A stretch of DNA of 64,000 nt from Leuctra nigra (lineage: Eukaryota; Arthropoda; Insecta; Plecoptera; Leuctridae). The stretch is taken from NCBI GenBank assembly GCA_934045905.1, contig OW203767.1:26482785-26546784 (forward strand), given 5' to 3'. The notes beneath the pieces were generated by a model. The model was not told the DNA's origin, did not search any database, and saw nothing but the letters and a program-made list of their open reading frames with translations. The position numbers and the translations under genes were made by a program. Below, one piece after another: positions 10,801 to 21,000 of this stretch; the stretch's first letter is position 1, and every line of letters begins with the position of its first letter.

Positions 10801-12084
10801 TCCCATATTACGAGCCCCTAAATACATTTTACTGTCATTGTTCATATTTAAACAACATTTTTACTCATTTTACATAGTACTACCTAGAGACCTACATTTT
10901 TTCTATCTCAACTTTGTTTTATGGGCCCCGTCACATGTTTATCCGGGTCCTTTGCCTCATCGCATCCCGGTCCTTTTCATCCCAGACCGCCCCTGGTCTG
11001 AAGGCTTTTGTTTCCCAGGCCTTTTGATTTGCTAGACCTCTTCGGGACTCTTCATTACGGACCTTTCCGTTCTCAGGCCTTTTCACTTGTTTATCTGGGA
11101 TCTTTGCTGTGTCACATCCCAGGTCTTTTTAACCCAGTCCACCAACTGCCTATTGTCAATGTCAATTACTTTTGACTAACTACTTGTTACTTACTATACA
11201 AAAAATGCTGATAATAATAGTTCCCGTCCTTAAGCTGCATCCGCAGCAACACTGGCTCACGTACACCATCCTACCGAGGATTCTCAATCCTTTATACTAT
11301 CACTGCTTCAACATAGCAAACTTGAGAGATCGAAGAAGTATGAACTGGCTGATATTACGTATTCAATTCAAATCATGCAAATAGAGGTATGATAATAACT
11401 GTAAATTTGAAAGTGGTTGATAAATTGATGTATTCACAGAACAAATGATTACAATAATTTCTAAGAACCTTGGATACTATGTCACAGTCAAGGTTTATCA
11501 AAAACTTGAAGTTTCAAATTAATTTTTTTTTGTCGTCTGGGGCTTAACGTCGCACTGTTCTGCAGCAAGGCTAATGGCGACGGATGAATGATTATGATGA
11601 TGATTGAGAGATGATGATGAAGAGTAGGTAAGGATGGAAGGTGGAAAGGAGGCGGTCGTGGCCTATTAGTAGGGTGCCTTCCCAACATTTGCCTGTCGAC
11701 AGGGAAAACCACGAAAAAACCTCAGTCAGGAAGGACGGCCGCGGGAAACGAACCCGGGCCTCCGGAATACAAGTTCAGAGCGTTAACCACTCACCCAACC
11801 TGTTCCGTAAAATCAATTACTTCTATTTTTACTATTACCAATTTATTTGTATTTATTTGTTACTACCACTGAATTGTACATGTAGAAGATTGAAATCTTT
11901 TTAAGTTACAATTTGGACTGTTCACCTGTCTCTTGTTTTCTCCACTGTTTACTATGCAAATGACTAGGAAAATGCTTGGTGTAACACATTGATGAGCGAG
12001 TACAGATAATGCGCAACATTCCAAGCCAAACACGATACACGATACGACACGATTCAATTTTATTTGCAACTTTCCAATCTCCAT
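4879..12084 (-). CDS. Small multi-pass membrane protein, unknown family (4 exons)
   Basis: I assembled four exons on the minus strand: 12084-11926, 10167-10053, 6461-6367 and 5088-4879. Donors are GTGAAC, GTGAGT and GTAAGT, and acceptors end in CAG. The phases (0, 1, 0) join without a stop to 192 residues. The ATG at 12084 gives a short basic start (MEIGKLQIKLNR) followed by a hydrophobic segment near residues 13-32. Exon 3 encodes a strong membrane segment after IFIRKWLSG, and exon 4 encodes two more (after DGSPTIFMP, and around YTGILLMCLGHIF). The protein ends in CRKQS. Exon 2 carries a polar loop with several Ser, Thr and Asn residues, probably outside the cell. The topology suggests four passes with both ends in the cytosol. 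I do not recognise the family. Exon 1 is the least certain part. Confidence 0.6.
5092..6366 (-). other. Intron 3 of the membrane-protein gene
   Basis: This noncoding intron holds the hAT-like element at 5669-6301. From about 5189 a GCTGCTTTCACAC word resembles the end of the small foldback family at 3139-3254, but I could not find its partner end. Confidence 0.45.
5669..6301. mobile_element. hAT-like MITE, older copy of the 20376-21016 family
   Basis: The left end CAGAGTTGCGTAAGTTACC and the right end (GTTAAGTTACTACCCAAGCCTG) are degraded forms of the ends of the element at 20376-21016. The interior shares many AAAGTTAC / GTAACTTT words and a GTAACGCGTTACCGGTAACG palindrome near the right end. 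A G run lies near 5917-5932. No 8-bp target duplication remains, which agrees with an older insertion. Confidence 0.7.
6462..8247. other. Intron 2 of the membrane-protein gene, left part
   Basis: Noncoding. A short perfect hairpin, GTGGAGCG-GT-CGCTCCAC, lies near 7343-7360. The phrase ACCGGAAGTGATGTCAT recurs with small changes near 7755, 7878 and 8029, each followed or preceded by similar text (ATATCTC, AAAACGG), so this is a decayed internal repeat. No coding sequence is supported. Confidence 0.45.
8248..8638. repeat. Foldback element with ~156-bp arms
   Basis: The left arm (8248-8403) is the near-perfect reverse complement of the right arm (8480-8638), with a 76-bp AT-rich centre. The outer ends read CATAAAAAACACTCCGTG and its complement; the inner ends read ACTTGGCGCATCG. 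Differences between the arms are few and mostly in A/T runs. No coding capacity. A one-armed relative is at 746-945. Confidence 0.85.
8899..9743. mobile_element. hAT MITE, CAGGCGCGTAGGAA family, 845 bp
   Basis: The ends are CAGGCGCGTAGGAA and TTCCTACGCGCCTG, with 8-bp flanks CTTAATAG (8891-8898) and CTTAATTG (9744-9751), 7 of 8 identical. G runs sit just inside the left end and C runs just inside the right end. Inside, a block starting at a GCCCCGCAGGG word is present twice about 167 bp apart (about 9023 and 9190), showing an internal tandem duplication. No transposase frame. Confidence 0.9.
9752..10052. other. Intron sequence, nothing recognised
   Basis: AT-rich remainder of intron 2 of the membrane-protein gene, ending at its GTGAGT donor (10047-10052 on this strand). 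Confidence 0.4.
10740..10995. mobile_element. hAT MITE, 256 bp
   Basis: The left end is CAGTGGCGGTCTGGCCCGGG and the right end CATCCCAGACCGCCCCTG, partly complementary. The 8-bp flanks GTCTGAAG (10732-10739 and 10996-11003) are identical. It lies in intron 1 of the membrane-protein gene. Flanking text (GGATGGACTGGCCTGGG on the left, CCCAGTCCACC near 11136 on the right) suggests it may sit inside a related older element. Confidence 0.8.
11004..11522. other. Intron sequence
   Basis: Intron 1 of the membrane-protein gene. It contains several CCCAGG/CCTTTT words related to the adjacent MITE and otherwise nothing I can name. Confidence 0.35.
11523..11806 (-). mobile_element. tRNA-derived SINE
   Basis: On the minus strand the element begins with a tRNA-like region: an A-box-like TTGGGTGAGTGG (11798-11787), then GTTAACGCTCTGAAC, then a B-box-like GGTTCGTTTCC (11754-11744). 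A tRNA-unrelated body follows and it ends with a run of A on that strand (T run at 11523-11531). The body has ATC/ATG simple repeats near 11585-11625. The order of A box, B box, body and A tail is that of a Pol III SINE. Target duplications are not clear. Confidence 0.75.
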
Positions 12085-12437
12085 ATACCCTTTGGTTCTG
12101 GAAATTGCAGAATAAGAATAACAGATCCATATGTCATGACTTTTCTTACGTACTTTTTCCAGAATCTCTTTTGACAATCTTTATAAACTCTTAAAATAGC
12201 AATAAGTCTTGACCGATTGAGTTGAAAATGTGTAATTTATTAGATAATATTGGTCTTGATCACCAAATTTTAAAACATTTTGATTTTCGACCAACCGGAT
12301 TATTTGGTTGAAATTTTTCAGATTTGAGACAGTGTTGGTTGCAATCCAATTTTGGATTAAGTTAATTATCGATGGTTAGTGGAAATTAGGGAATCTTATT
12401 GGCTGTGGAATTCGCACCAACTTGATTTATTGGTTAA

Positions 12438-13397
12438 AGGCTAGGCCACAATTGTCGTAATGCTTAATGTTTAAGGTTTAGTGTTTAGTGCTTAATGTCT
12501 AATGTGTAAGAAGGGCCACAATAGGGTCTTAATACAACTGCAGGAGCGCTAGTATCACTACAAATGCATGTAATTTCCAGAGTAGGGATGTGGGTTTTCA
12601 ATGAAAAGATCGATTCAGTGAATCGATTCGATTCTTTTTTACTCGAATCGATCCTACCGATATATCGGATGAAAGAAAATCGATTCAATATATCGAAAAA
12701 TCAAATCGAAAGTATCGATATATCAAAAAATCAATTTTTTAAAATGAATTTTTTAGAAAATAATTCAAATAAAATTACAGCAAAAACTTAAATCGGCAAG
12801 AAATACGTAAAATTTACAACGAAAACGCACACTTTGTTGTTTTGAAGACACATTATTCATCATTTTTTAGTTAATAATACTGAATTTTAACAATCAAAAT
12901 ATATTGTGAATCGTATAAAAAATGAATCGATATATCGATATATCGTATGCAGGAGAATCGATCCAAAAAATCGATGTATCGAATCCAATGTATCGATATA
13001 TCGATATATCGATTCTTTTTTCACATCCCTTTTCCAGAGCCTCCTAAAGTTTTACAGCCTTCATTTGAAACACAAATCTACTATAAAAGTTCGTAAGTTA
13101 CTTATTTCATATAGTTTAATATTAATCTGCCACTTATCTGCAATTTTAACTGTAGTTACAAGTTCTGAATTTCTCCACGGCGCTCAGCAGTAGTAGCAAG
13201 TCTATTCTGATTGGCTTGTCGTAAGGTTTTGTTGTAAGAAATGAATTTTATTCAATTCGTATACCACTGTGACTAAACACTAATCACTATAACATATTGT
13301 GGTGTGGCCCATATCACATAAACCCTATCATCCATTTCTCTTAAACATTAAACACTAAACATTAAACATTATGCATTACGACAATTGTGGCCTAGCC
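12438..13397. mobile_element. TTAA-flanked inverted-repeat element, split by a nested insertion
   Basis: The ends are inverted copies: GGCTAGGCCACAATTGTCGT on the left and its complement on the right, flanked by TTAA (12434-12437 and 13398-13401). Just inside are imperfect repeats of the type TTTAATGTTTAGTG. The complementarity continues outside: GGATTAAGTTAA and ATCGATGGTTA at about 12353-12379 are inverted at about 13399-13424, but the left copy is separated by some 60 extra bases. A second element (12583-13031) sits inside. Confidence 0.65.
12583..13031. mobile_element. hAT-type MITE rich in ATCGAT palindromes, 449 bp
   Basis: The ends are TAGGGATGTG and CACATCCCTT, with identical 8-bp flanks TTCCAGAG (12575-12582 and 13032-13039). 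The interior is filled with ATCGAT, TATCGATATATCGATA and GAATCGATTC palindromes on both sides of an AT-rich centre. Inserted into the larger element at 12438-13397. Confidence 0.8.
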
Positions 13398-13612
13398 TTA
13401 ACCATCGATAGTTAACTTAATCCAGAGTTGGTCCTACCCGGCCTTAGCAAAATTTCTAATTGTTTGGACTTACCAATCGGAAGATGATTTCTTTTTAAAT
13501 ATTTTAATCAATCAACGGATTTCAAAAAATTTAGGGTATGCAACGCCCAGAATAAATTTTGTATTGTGCAAAATTTCAGTTCGATCGAAGAAAAAAATGC
13601 CTGTATCATCCA

Positions 13613-13680
13613 TAGCCAACTGACATTTTGTGGATGAAAACACAATGTGGTGTTTTCATCCACGAAATGTCAGTTGGCTA
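13613..13680. repeat. 68-bp near-perfect hairpin
   Basis: Two 31-nt arms (13613-13643 and 13650-13680) are complementary except for one position and enclose the loop AATGTG. The arm starts TAGCCAACTGACATTTTG. Its length is in the range of a pre-miRNA, but the pairing is more complete than is usual for one, so a tiny palindromic element is more likely. Confidence 0.7.
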
Positions 13681-14259
13681 AGTATAATCATTCATCATTA
13701 ACAGAATAATAAAAAAAATAACAGAGGTCAGTGCCAACATAGTGAAAAGCAGCACTCGCGCAATAAAGAAGTTCATTTCTCAATTCAATTTTGAACTGCT
13801 TTACCATTTTGGCAATAAAGTGCTGGAAAGTGGAGACAGACAAACAGACCTCTTGTCACACTCACAGAGCAGTGCTTTATTTTCAATACCCTAAATAATT
13901 ATGGTTTGGTTCACACTCGGTCCACGCCTTAACCAAATGATATCATCAATGCTGAAACTTATCTACCAAAGATTATTATTTTGAGAGCTGTTGAGTGTCT
14001 CTTTTTAATTTGTTACCATCCCTTTAGGTCTCATATTTCATCAACTTGCCCATCACAATTTCGAGCTACAATAATCATCCCTTATGGAATGATATTCTGC
14101 TAGTGAAGAAAGAGAAAAGGGAGGAGTGGAAACCTTCAGTTTGATTGTGTACCCTCCATTTTAAGACGTGCCCGTATATCTTTCACTTCTAGTCAATGTA
14201 TATCTTTCCACACTTGACTGGAAGCAAAATTTACATCTGTTAATGAAAGTTACACAATA
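13681..14259. other. Noncoding stretch, nothing recognised
   Basis: No exon, RNA gene or element end that I can support. Confidence 0.4.
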
Positions 14260-14267
14260 AAGCTACT

Positions 14268-14951
14268 CATAGGCGTGCGCACGGGGGGGGGCCGGGGGGG
14301 CCTTGGCCCCCCCTAATGGATCAGTCTCAACTAAAAAATTATAAAATGTGGTCCTCATAGTGTAAAATTTTTGTTTTAAAAGGGTTAAAACAAAAAAATC
14401 TCCCTGCGGGGCAGACTGGAGTTGCTCAAATCACTGGAATGAAGTACTAGGTTGATACAAAACAGAATAATTTAAAGAAAATACCACGAAAACATTGCCT
14501 AGATACCTTCCAGAAACATGGTTTTCTCATGAAACGCTATGTTTTTGCCCTAAAAATTTATTTTGCTTACAGCAAGCACTTTTTAACTTTCTACCAAAAT
14601 ATTATTTGGAAATTCAAAGGGCCATGATGTTCAAAACTCTTAAAAATCCATCAAGTCCACTTAAGGATCACAATTTTTCTCCGGGGCTACGAGCTCCGAA
14701 CTCACGTCTTCTGGGGGCTCTTACCCCAGCTACCCTTTGTCATAAGTAGAGATTTGGCTCCCAAACGTCTCAAAATTGATTTTGAAGTGCCAGAAAACCA
14801 AAAAACGCCCTGCGGGGCAAAGTGGGGGGCGAGCCCCCCACACCCCCCTTAACGCGTGGAAATTCTTTCCCCAGGACTTTCCCCCCTTGGCATTATTCCT
14901 GCCGGCGCCCATCTTGGCCCCCCCTAATGATTTCTCCTGCGCACGCCTATG
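14268..14951. mobile_element. hAT MITE, CATAGGCGTGCGCA family, 684 bp
   Basis: The ends are CATAGGCGTGCGCACGGG and CTGCGCACGCCTATG, with identical 8-bp flanks AAGCTACT (14260-14267 and 14952-14959). G and C runs adjoin the ends. Inside are CTGCGGGGCA and GCGAGCCCCCCACACCCCCC motifs resembling those of the other G-rich MITEs here. No transposase frame. Confidence 0.9.
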
Positions 14952-15078
14952 AAGCTACTGGTACTGACTTGTAGCATAGTATAAAGATCAGCTTGTTCAC
15001 TTCTTCACGTAGTAGCGTCACTCCGAGATGAAACTGGTTTTAGCGCCGATGGTGGCGCCCTAAGTAGCCACCTTAGTG

Positions 15079-15393
15079 CAGGCGCGTAGGAACTAAATTT
15101 GCAAGGGGGGGGAATAATATTGTAAAATAACTTGAGCCGGATATACTAGTGTCCACGAAGACAATGGGGGGTCTGGAGGGAGGGCCCCCCAGCAAAATGC
15201 GGGTCCGGGGCGCACAGCCCCGGAATTTTTTTGAATTTTAGACATCAATTTGGTGCATTTTTACGTGATTTTAACACTTTTTAAGCAATTTTTTTTCTTG
15301 ACACATAATTGTATAAGAACATAGGGAGGGTAAATGAATCAGAGGGGGGGGGGATTTTCCCCCCATTCCCCCCCCCCCCTTCCTACGCGCCTG
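15079..15393. mobile_element. hAT MITE, CAGGCGCGTAGGAA family, 315 bp
   Basis: It has the same ends as the element at 8899-9743, and the 8-bp flanks CCTTAGTG (15071-15078 and 15394-15401) are identical. Its interior differs from that element and carries the GC-rich cassette (15161 to about 15267, with GCGGGTCCGGGGCGCA) also present at 21407 and 25437 in elements with other ends. Confidence 0.92.
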
Positions 15394-15401
15394 CCTTAGT
15401 G

Positions 15402-18073
15402 CAACTCATTTTCAAGGGATGAAGAATTGCCGCCAGAAATTCAAATAGCTCAGTGCATTCGCAATATATTTGATAAATATTTATGATATTAAATCATTTT
15501 TGTAATTCAAAGAAAACTCATGATATAACTATTTAATATTTATTACATTCAATGATATTACAAGCTATAAATGCAATTATAATCGGCAAGTACCACTGTA
15601 GCAGGTTTAGTCAGTTGGTCCTAGATTGGTCAGTCAATAGACAACATTACAAAATCACTGCGCATGCGCGGCGTGCCGCACTGCATTGGCGAGCGCTAGT
15701 GTGGCCACTTTGACAGCTGGTTCTAGAAGCTGTACTGAAACACACGGCGCGCAAGAGTTCCGCCCCCTTAGATCTGTGTTTAAACTTCATTGTGTAATTA
15801 TCAGAGTAATTAATAGAAAAAGAGGTCATAACAGATCGTTCAGGACCGTTCTTTGTGTCCTATTATGTAAACATAACATTATATTTACCAAGTCCAAAGG
15901 TATTTCCTTTTCCGTCTTTCACGTGATGAAAGAGAGCATTTTACATGTGGCTCAATGTTGCATATTTTTTGTTTAAATACCCACAATGATAATACAGAAA
16001 AATCAGTATACATTATCATTCCTACCATTCGAGATAAGAGATGTGCGACCCGCACTAAATAGATATATTTTCATTTGAAGCAACTAAATTTATCCGCGTG
16101 TAGTCCAAACATTTTAAAGAGAGCAATTTTAATTTAATCTTATTAAATTAAATTGTGATTGATGCCTGATAAATTTGAGAGCTGGGTTCTTCAATATCAA
16201 GTGCAATCAAAAACAGTGAATTCTAGGGAAGAAGTTGCCCATGTAGGTAGTAACTAAGCAAATGAGGGAATGCATTTAGTTGTGCTGTGATCCGAAATAG
16301 TGAATTAATGATATGTAAATTCCCGACGGCTACAATTATTCCCAATGTTCCCAATAGTTGTATGGGAATATTCCCGGGAAGTTCACGGGAAAAAACTTTA
16401 TTTCTGTTTTTTCTTCTTCTAAAAGAAGGTCCAATCATATGGACCGAAACTGTTGACATTACGTTAAAATAAAAATAATACAGGATGAAATATCCCAATC
16501 AAGATGTTTTTAATACAATTTAAATTGTTTACTTGTTCTGTAGCTTCATTATGGCATCACCAAGCTGAGGAAAAATAAAACTTCGCCTACCTAATCCCAT
16601 AAGAAATGAACGGTGGAGCGAGTGGGCCACAATATTAACCCAGCATGCAATGCTTACAGTTGTAGATGGCGCGCGGACTTTATAATGTTGTCTATTACAA
16701 AAAAGACATACATTATTTTATTATTCACAATGTCTATGTGTCTTCCATGGCTTTATTAACACAAGTAGAAATGATTGAACAGTTAATTTCAGATTCCATT
16801 AATGAAACACAGCTCTCTTTGCACAAAACACTTCGAGGTAGACCAATGTGCAATGCACTCTCCATAAGATTAGTGTTACCTTTGGATGCTATTACAACTC
16901 AATTTGAGGTGCCAAGCCTATGAGGTGTTATGCCTATTGCCTAGATATTATATCATACTACCTTACCTATGTGTTACCAAGATATAGACATAATATACAT
17001 CTAGACACTCACTGTCAACATTGTGTTCAAAAAGTATTTCACTAGAATCAAATTGTTTTGAGGTAAAACTATGCTTCTTAGAAATAGGTTGGTATGTCAC
17101 TTTCCTATTGAATGTACAAGCCATGATTTAGATCAATGTTTATTCAGTTAGCCTACCTTACAGATTGTAGAATATACAGATACAAGCCAAACAAAGAGAA
17201 GACACTTTTCCTACCACAGACATCCAACACACTAAACAACAACACTTCACATCGAAATCTTCTTCTTGCAATTTGTCAGCTTGTATTGGCGAAAGTCAAA
17301 CTTATTGTTCAATATACCTAGGTATGAAGGAGTGAAAAGTCATCCAGTTTGACGTGTGGTGATCGTAGGTTTGACTGAACTGCATTCAAACTGTTTCGTA
17401 GCATCGAGTTGACAGGAGTCTAGGCCGCCTCTGCCAAGACTGTCGTATCATTCTTCTTTCGTCACGAACTGTCAGTTGTCGGGCGAGATCAGAATCCGGA
17501 CTGTTTCTCCAAATCTATGTTCAAAGATAAAGTATAGGTATAATTAATTAACTTAAACGAAAAGTATGCATCTTACTCAGTTAATTTATGGGAGAGAAAA
17601 TGAATGAACTTACTAACCTTCATCCAGTCTCTGCGCCGCGCCGTGATGTCTTCTATCTTTCGAATTTCACAGTATTTTGCAACAAAAACTGATTTAAGTG
17701 AAGCAAACCTAGGATTATAACACCCACTTCGTGAGCTAACTATACCATTTTATATTGTGTACTAAGTGTCACATGTCACAAGCAGCATTATTTAATAGTA
17801 AATAGTGAAATTTTGCAAAAAGACGTCAATCTTGGCTTTGTTTACATGCAAATGTGAATGGTAAAGTGCTGTTTACTACTGTGGTTACTTGGGGCGCCAC
17901 CGTCGACATTTGAAACTAGCGCGCCAATGTTAAATTGGCTAAGTGACGCTACTAGGCAGATGAATATACTATGCTTGTAGCCTACTTGTTCAGTGTCAAA
18001 AGAATGAAAGGATTATATATAGAACAATAATTTGAATGTACATGTGCAATATCCACTGCTTGTTATGTCGCAG
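15402..18073. other. Noncoding upstream of the first visible TTC28 exon
   Basis: No exon is supported. A TGCGCATGCGCG palindrome at 15659-15670 matches the NRF-1 consensus and sits in a short GC-rich patch (15659-15770), which could mark a promoter. The 85-codon frame at 16666-16923 starts ATGGCGCGC but matches nothing I know. If TTC28 extends upstream, this is part of an intron. Confidence 0.35.
15659..15670. promoter_or_regulatory. NRF-1-like palindrome
   Basis: TGCGCATGCGCG fits YGCGCAYGCGCR. It lies in a local GC-rich patch with no gene start nearby on the + strand. A similar word is at 36407-36418. Function is not shown by sequence alone. Confidence 0.25.
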
Positions 18074-21000
18074 GAGCTGCACGACATCGAGGGCGAGAGC
18101 AAGGCGTGCCACTTCCTCGGCTACGCGCACTACTGCCTGGGCAACTTCCGCGAGGCAGTGCGCTACTACGACCAGGACCTGGCGCTCGCCAAGGACCTCC
18201 AGGACAAGATGAACATGGGTCGGGCGTACTGCAACCTGGGCCTGGCGCATCTGGCGCTCGGAAACCTGGAGACGGCCCTCGAGTGTCAGAAATACTTCCT
18301 AGGTAAGCAGTATAGCGTGCAGTTCAGGTCTACGGACATTATTTACAACCATGTTTGACATTGGTTAAATCAAATTAGATTTATCGGTTTCGTTGTAAAG
18401 AGACAGTAATCCACGAAAACATATTTTCTGGGAGGAAGATAGAAGAAGGGGGTGGCCAATCCTATTCAGCTAGGTTTATTTATTTATATTTAATTTATTG
18501 TTGTCATTAGGATAAGGAAGATTTTTAATTGACGTCATTGTTGGCTTATTACGTTTTTGTACGCAGCTTGCTTTAAAATGGAAATCAATGTCTGTTCTGA
18601 TTTTCACAAATGATGATTAACTTACATTAAGTAAATATTATTCATTCATTTGTCCAGTTGTATACTTGTTCCAATAAAAATGTGAATTGTCTGTCGTTCG
18701 GAATTACTGTATGGAAGAAGACTATGATCATACAGTTGGAATTTCTGACTCCTTTTATTACAATACAACTATAAAATGAGTTATTTTATTAGCACTTGAC
18801 TTTGTTCTGAGCTATGATCGTATTGACACTTGACAGCGATCGCGCACATGACGAAACACCTGCCCGGCAAGTTCCGGGCGTTGGGCAACATCGGCGACGT
18901 CCTCATCAAGACCGGCGACGTCGAGGAGGCGGTGAAGATGTACCAGCGCCAGCTGTCGTTCGCGCGCCAGGGACGCGACCGCGCGCTGGAGTCGGCCGCG
19001 TACGGCGCTCTCGGACTCGCACATCGACTGCTCAGGTGCTTCGACAAGGCGCTGGGTTATCACACACAGGTAGGCAACAAGATATTAAGGACTTCGCTTC
19101 CACTCGGCATAAGTTACAATATCTGCAGTTCATACACATATTTTTCAAGAAATGGTAGAAAAGCCACTATTCCGCCAGACTTGATACTATTTTTACAACA
19201 CTTGATATTTTGCCCTTACATAACTGCTATCTTGACACCTCTTTTCTCTCAAGACCTGCTTGTCCAATTTTCCTCAAATTTATACAGTTTATTACCTAGA
19301 TACTAAGATTTATGTTTTGTTTAGTTTTTTCGCTGAAGATGTGCAATAATACGCATAAATTACTCCGTCTCTATTCTACGAAAATTTGAAGTCTATCCGT
19401 CTGTCCAGCCGTCTTGAAAACTTCTAATGCTTCCCTTTTGTGGTGTTCAGTATTTGAAATAATACTACTTCTACAAACTTTGTAGCAGTTGTACAACGTG
19501 CAACACTCCATAGAACAAAATATTTGACTAAGACCCTTTAAAATACCTGTCATTCATTCAATCACTTTGTCTGCACCGCGGGCCAAGGGTCGCTAATGTC
19601 TATAAAATTTCTTTTGGTCACTTAGTATAATATTTCATGGTCTATTAAAGAGCACATCAGTTACTTTAAGATGCATTCACTTATTTCCTTTGCTTCTGAA
19701 ATGTGTTTTCAAAGGTAGACAAACTTAAACCTCGAGTTCTTACATGTGGCTCCTGAATGACGCAAGTATTATTGCCGCCCAACAGGAGCTGACCCTGCGC
19801 CAAGAGATGGCGGACCTGAAGGGCGAGTGCCGCGCGCACGGACACCTCGGCGCAGTGCACATGTCGCTTGGCAACTACACCAACGCGGTCAAGTGCTACG
19901 AGGAGCAGCTGGAGCGCGCGCGCGAGCTCAAGGACAACGCGGTGGAGGCGCAGTCGTACGGGAACCTCGGCATCGCGCGGCTCAACATGGGACACTACGA
20001 GGAGGCCATCGGCTATCTCGAGCAGCAGCTGGCCACTCTGGAGCAGCTGACATCCTCCACGGCGCTTGTTGACAAGGTCAGCTGGTTACTGATTTGGATC
20101 TCATGATCGGATCCATGTAGTATTGGAAAATAATCATTATTAACTGATGGTTATAATGTCACTTTTTTGTATTGATCAGCATCATATTTAGTGCATTACA
20201 TTCTGTAATTTTATTCACAATGATGAATTATACATTCCAATTTGATTCTTCCTATAGTGGGCATTATGAGTTTATCTATGTTTTTCTGTTTATTTTCTGT
20301 ATATAAAATATTAAAAACAACATAAACAAATATTTTTTTTTCCCAAGATACAAAATACATTTGGAATGAACTGATCAGAGCTGGGTAAGTTACCAAAAAA
20401 ATAGGAACGCGTTAAAGTTACGTTACTTTCCGAAAAAAAGGAACTAGTTAAAGTTAAAGTTCCTCAACTAATCAGAGGAACTGGAAGTTCCTTTTCAATG
20501 AAAAGTTACTTTGAATATTACTTGACCATTTTATTTCCGGAATGCAGCCAATTTGCTAAAACACAAATTCAGGCTGTAATTTTTCTCTGTGGAAAACAAA
20601 ATTTTCAACGAAATTCCTCCCAGTAAGAAGTCTTGCATCTAATTCAACCCCCTCCCCCATGCCACGGCAGGGTTGGTCAAGTGCAAGTGAGAGGGCGAAC
20701 TGGTGATGCACTAAGCATGAACGGCGTGATTGGAATGCGGTTTTGTGCAGGTGGCCTAAAATTCCTTATCAGAGAAAATCAGGTACATATTTGAGGGCGG
20801 AAATGGTGTAGTTTTGAATGTTGGGGGAAGGTACATTCTGCTCTAAAAGTAACTGCAAAAGGAACTTTTATAAATGTGAAAGTTCCACAACAAAAAGGAA
20901 CTTTCCACGTTACTAAGTTACTTCTATCATAGCAGGAACGCGTTACTGTAAAAGTTACAAAAAAGTAACGCGTTACCGGTAACGCGTTACTTTCGTTAAG

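Larger units (their letters stand above)
14965..17995. repeat. Possible ~3-kb element with degraded inverted ends
   Basis: The left side (about 14965-15075) and the reverse complement of the right side (about 17885-17995) share an ordered series of words: CTTGTAGC / CATAGTATA, then TAGTAGCGTCACT, then GGTGGCGCCC followed by AAGTA. Similarity is patchy. The interval contains the MITE at 15079-15393 and an unrecognised 85-codon open frame at 16666-16923. I infer a decayed element but cannot define its edges. Confidence 0.35.

Noticed and set aside
11523..11806. A true tRNA gene
   Set aside because: A- and B-box-like words are present, but the tRNA cloverleaf is not kept and a long body with an A tail follows, so it is a SINE.
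16666..16923. 85-codon frame starting ATGGCGCGC as a gene
   Set aside because: No recognisable motif, no neighbouring exon and no conserved context; retained only as an unassigned frame in the text.
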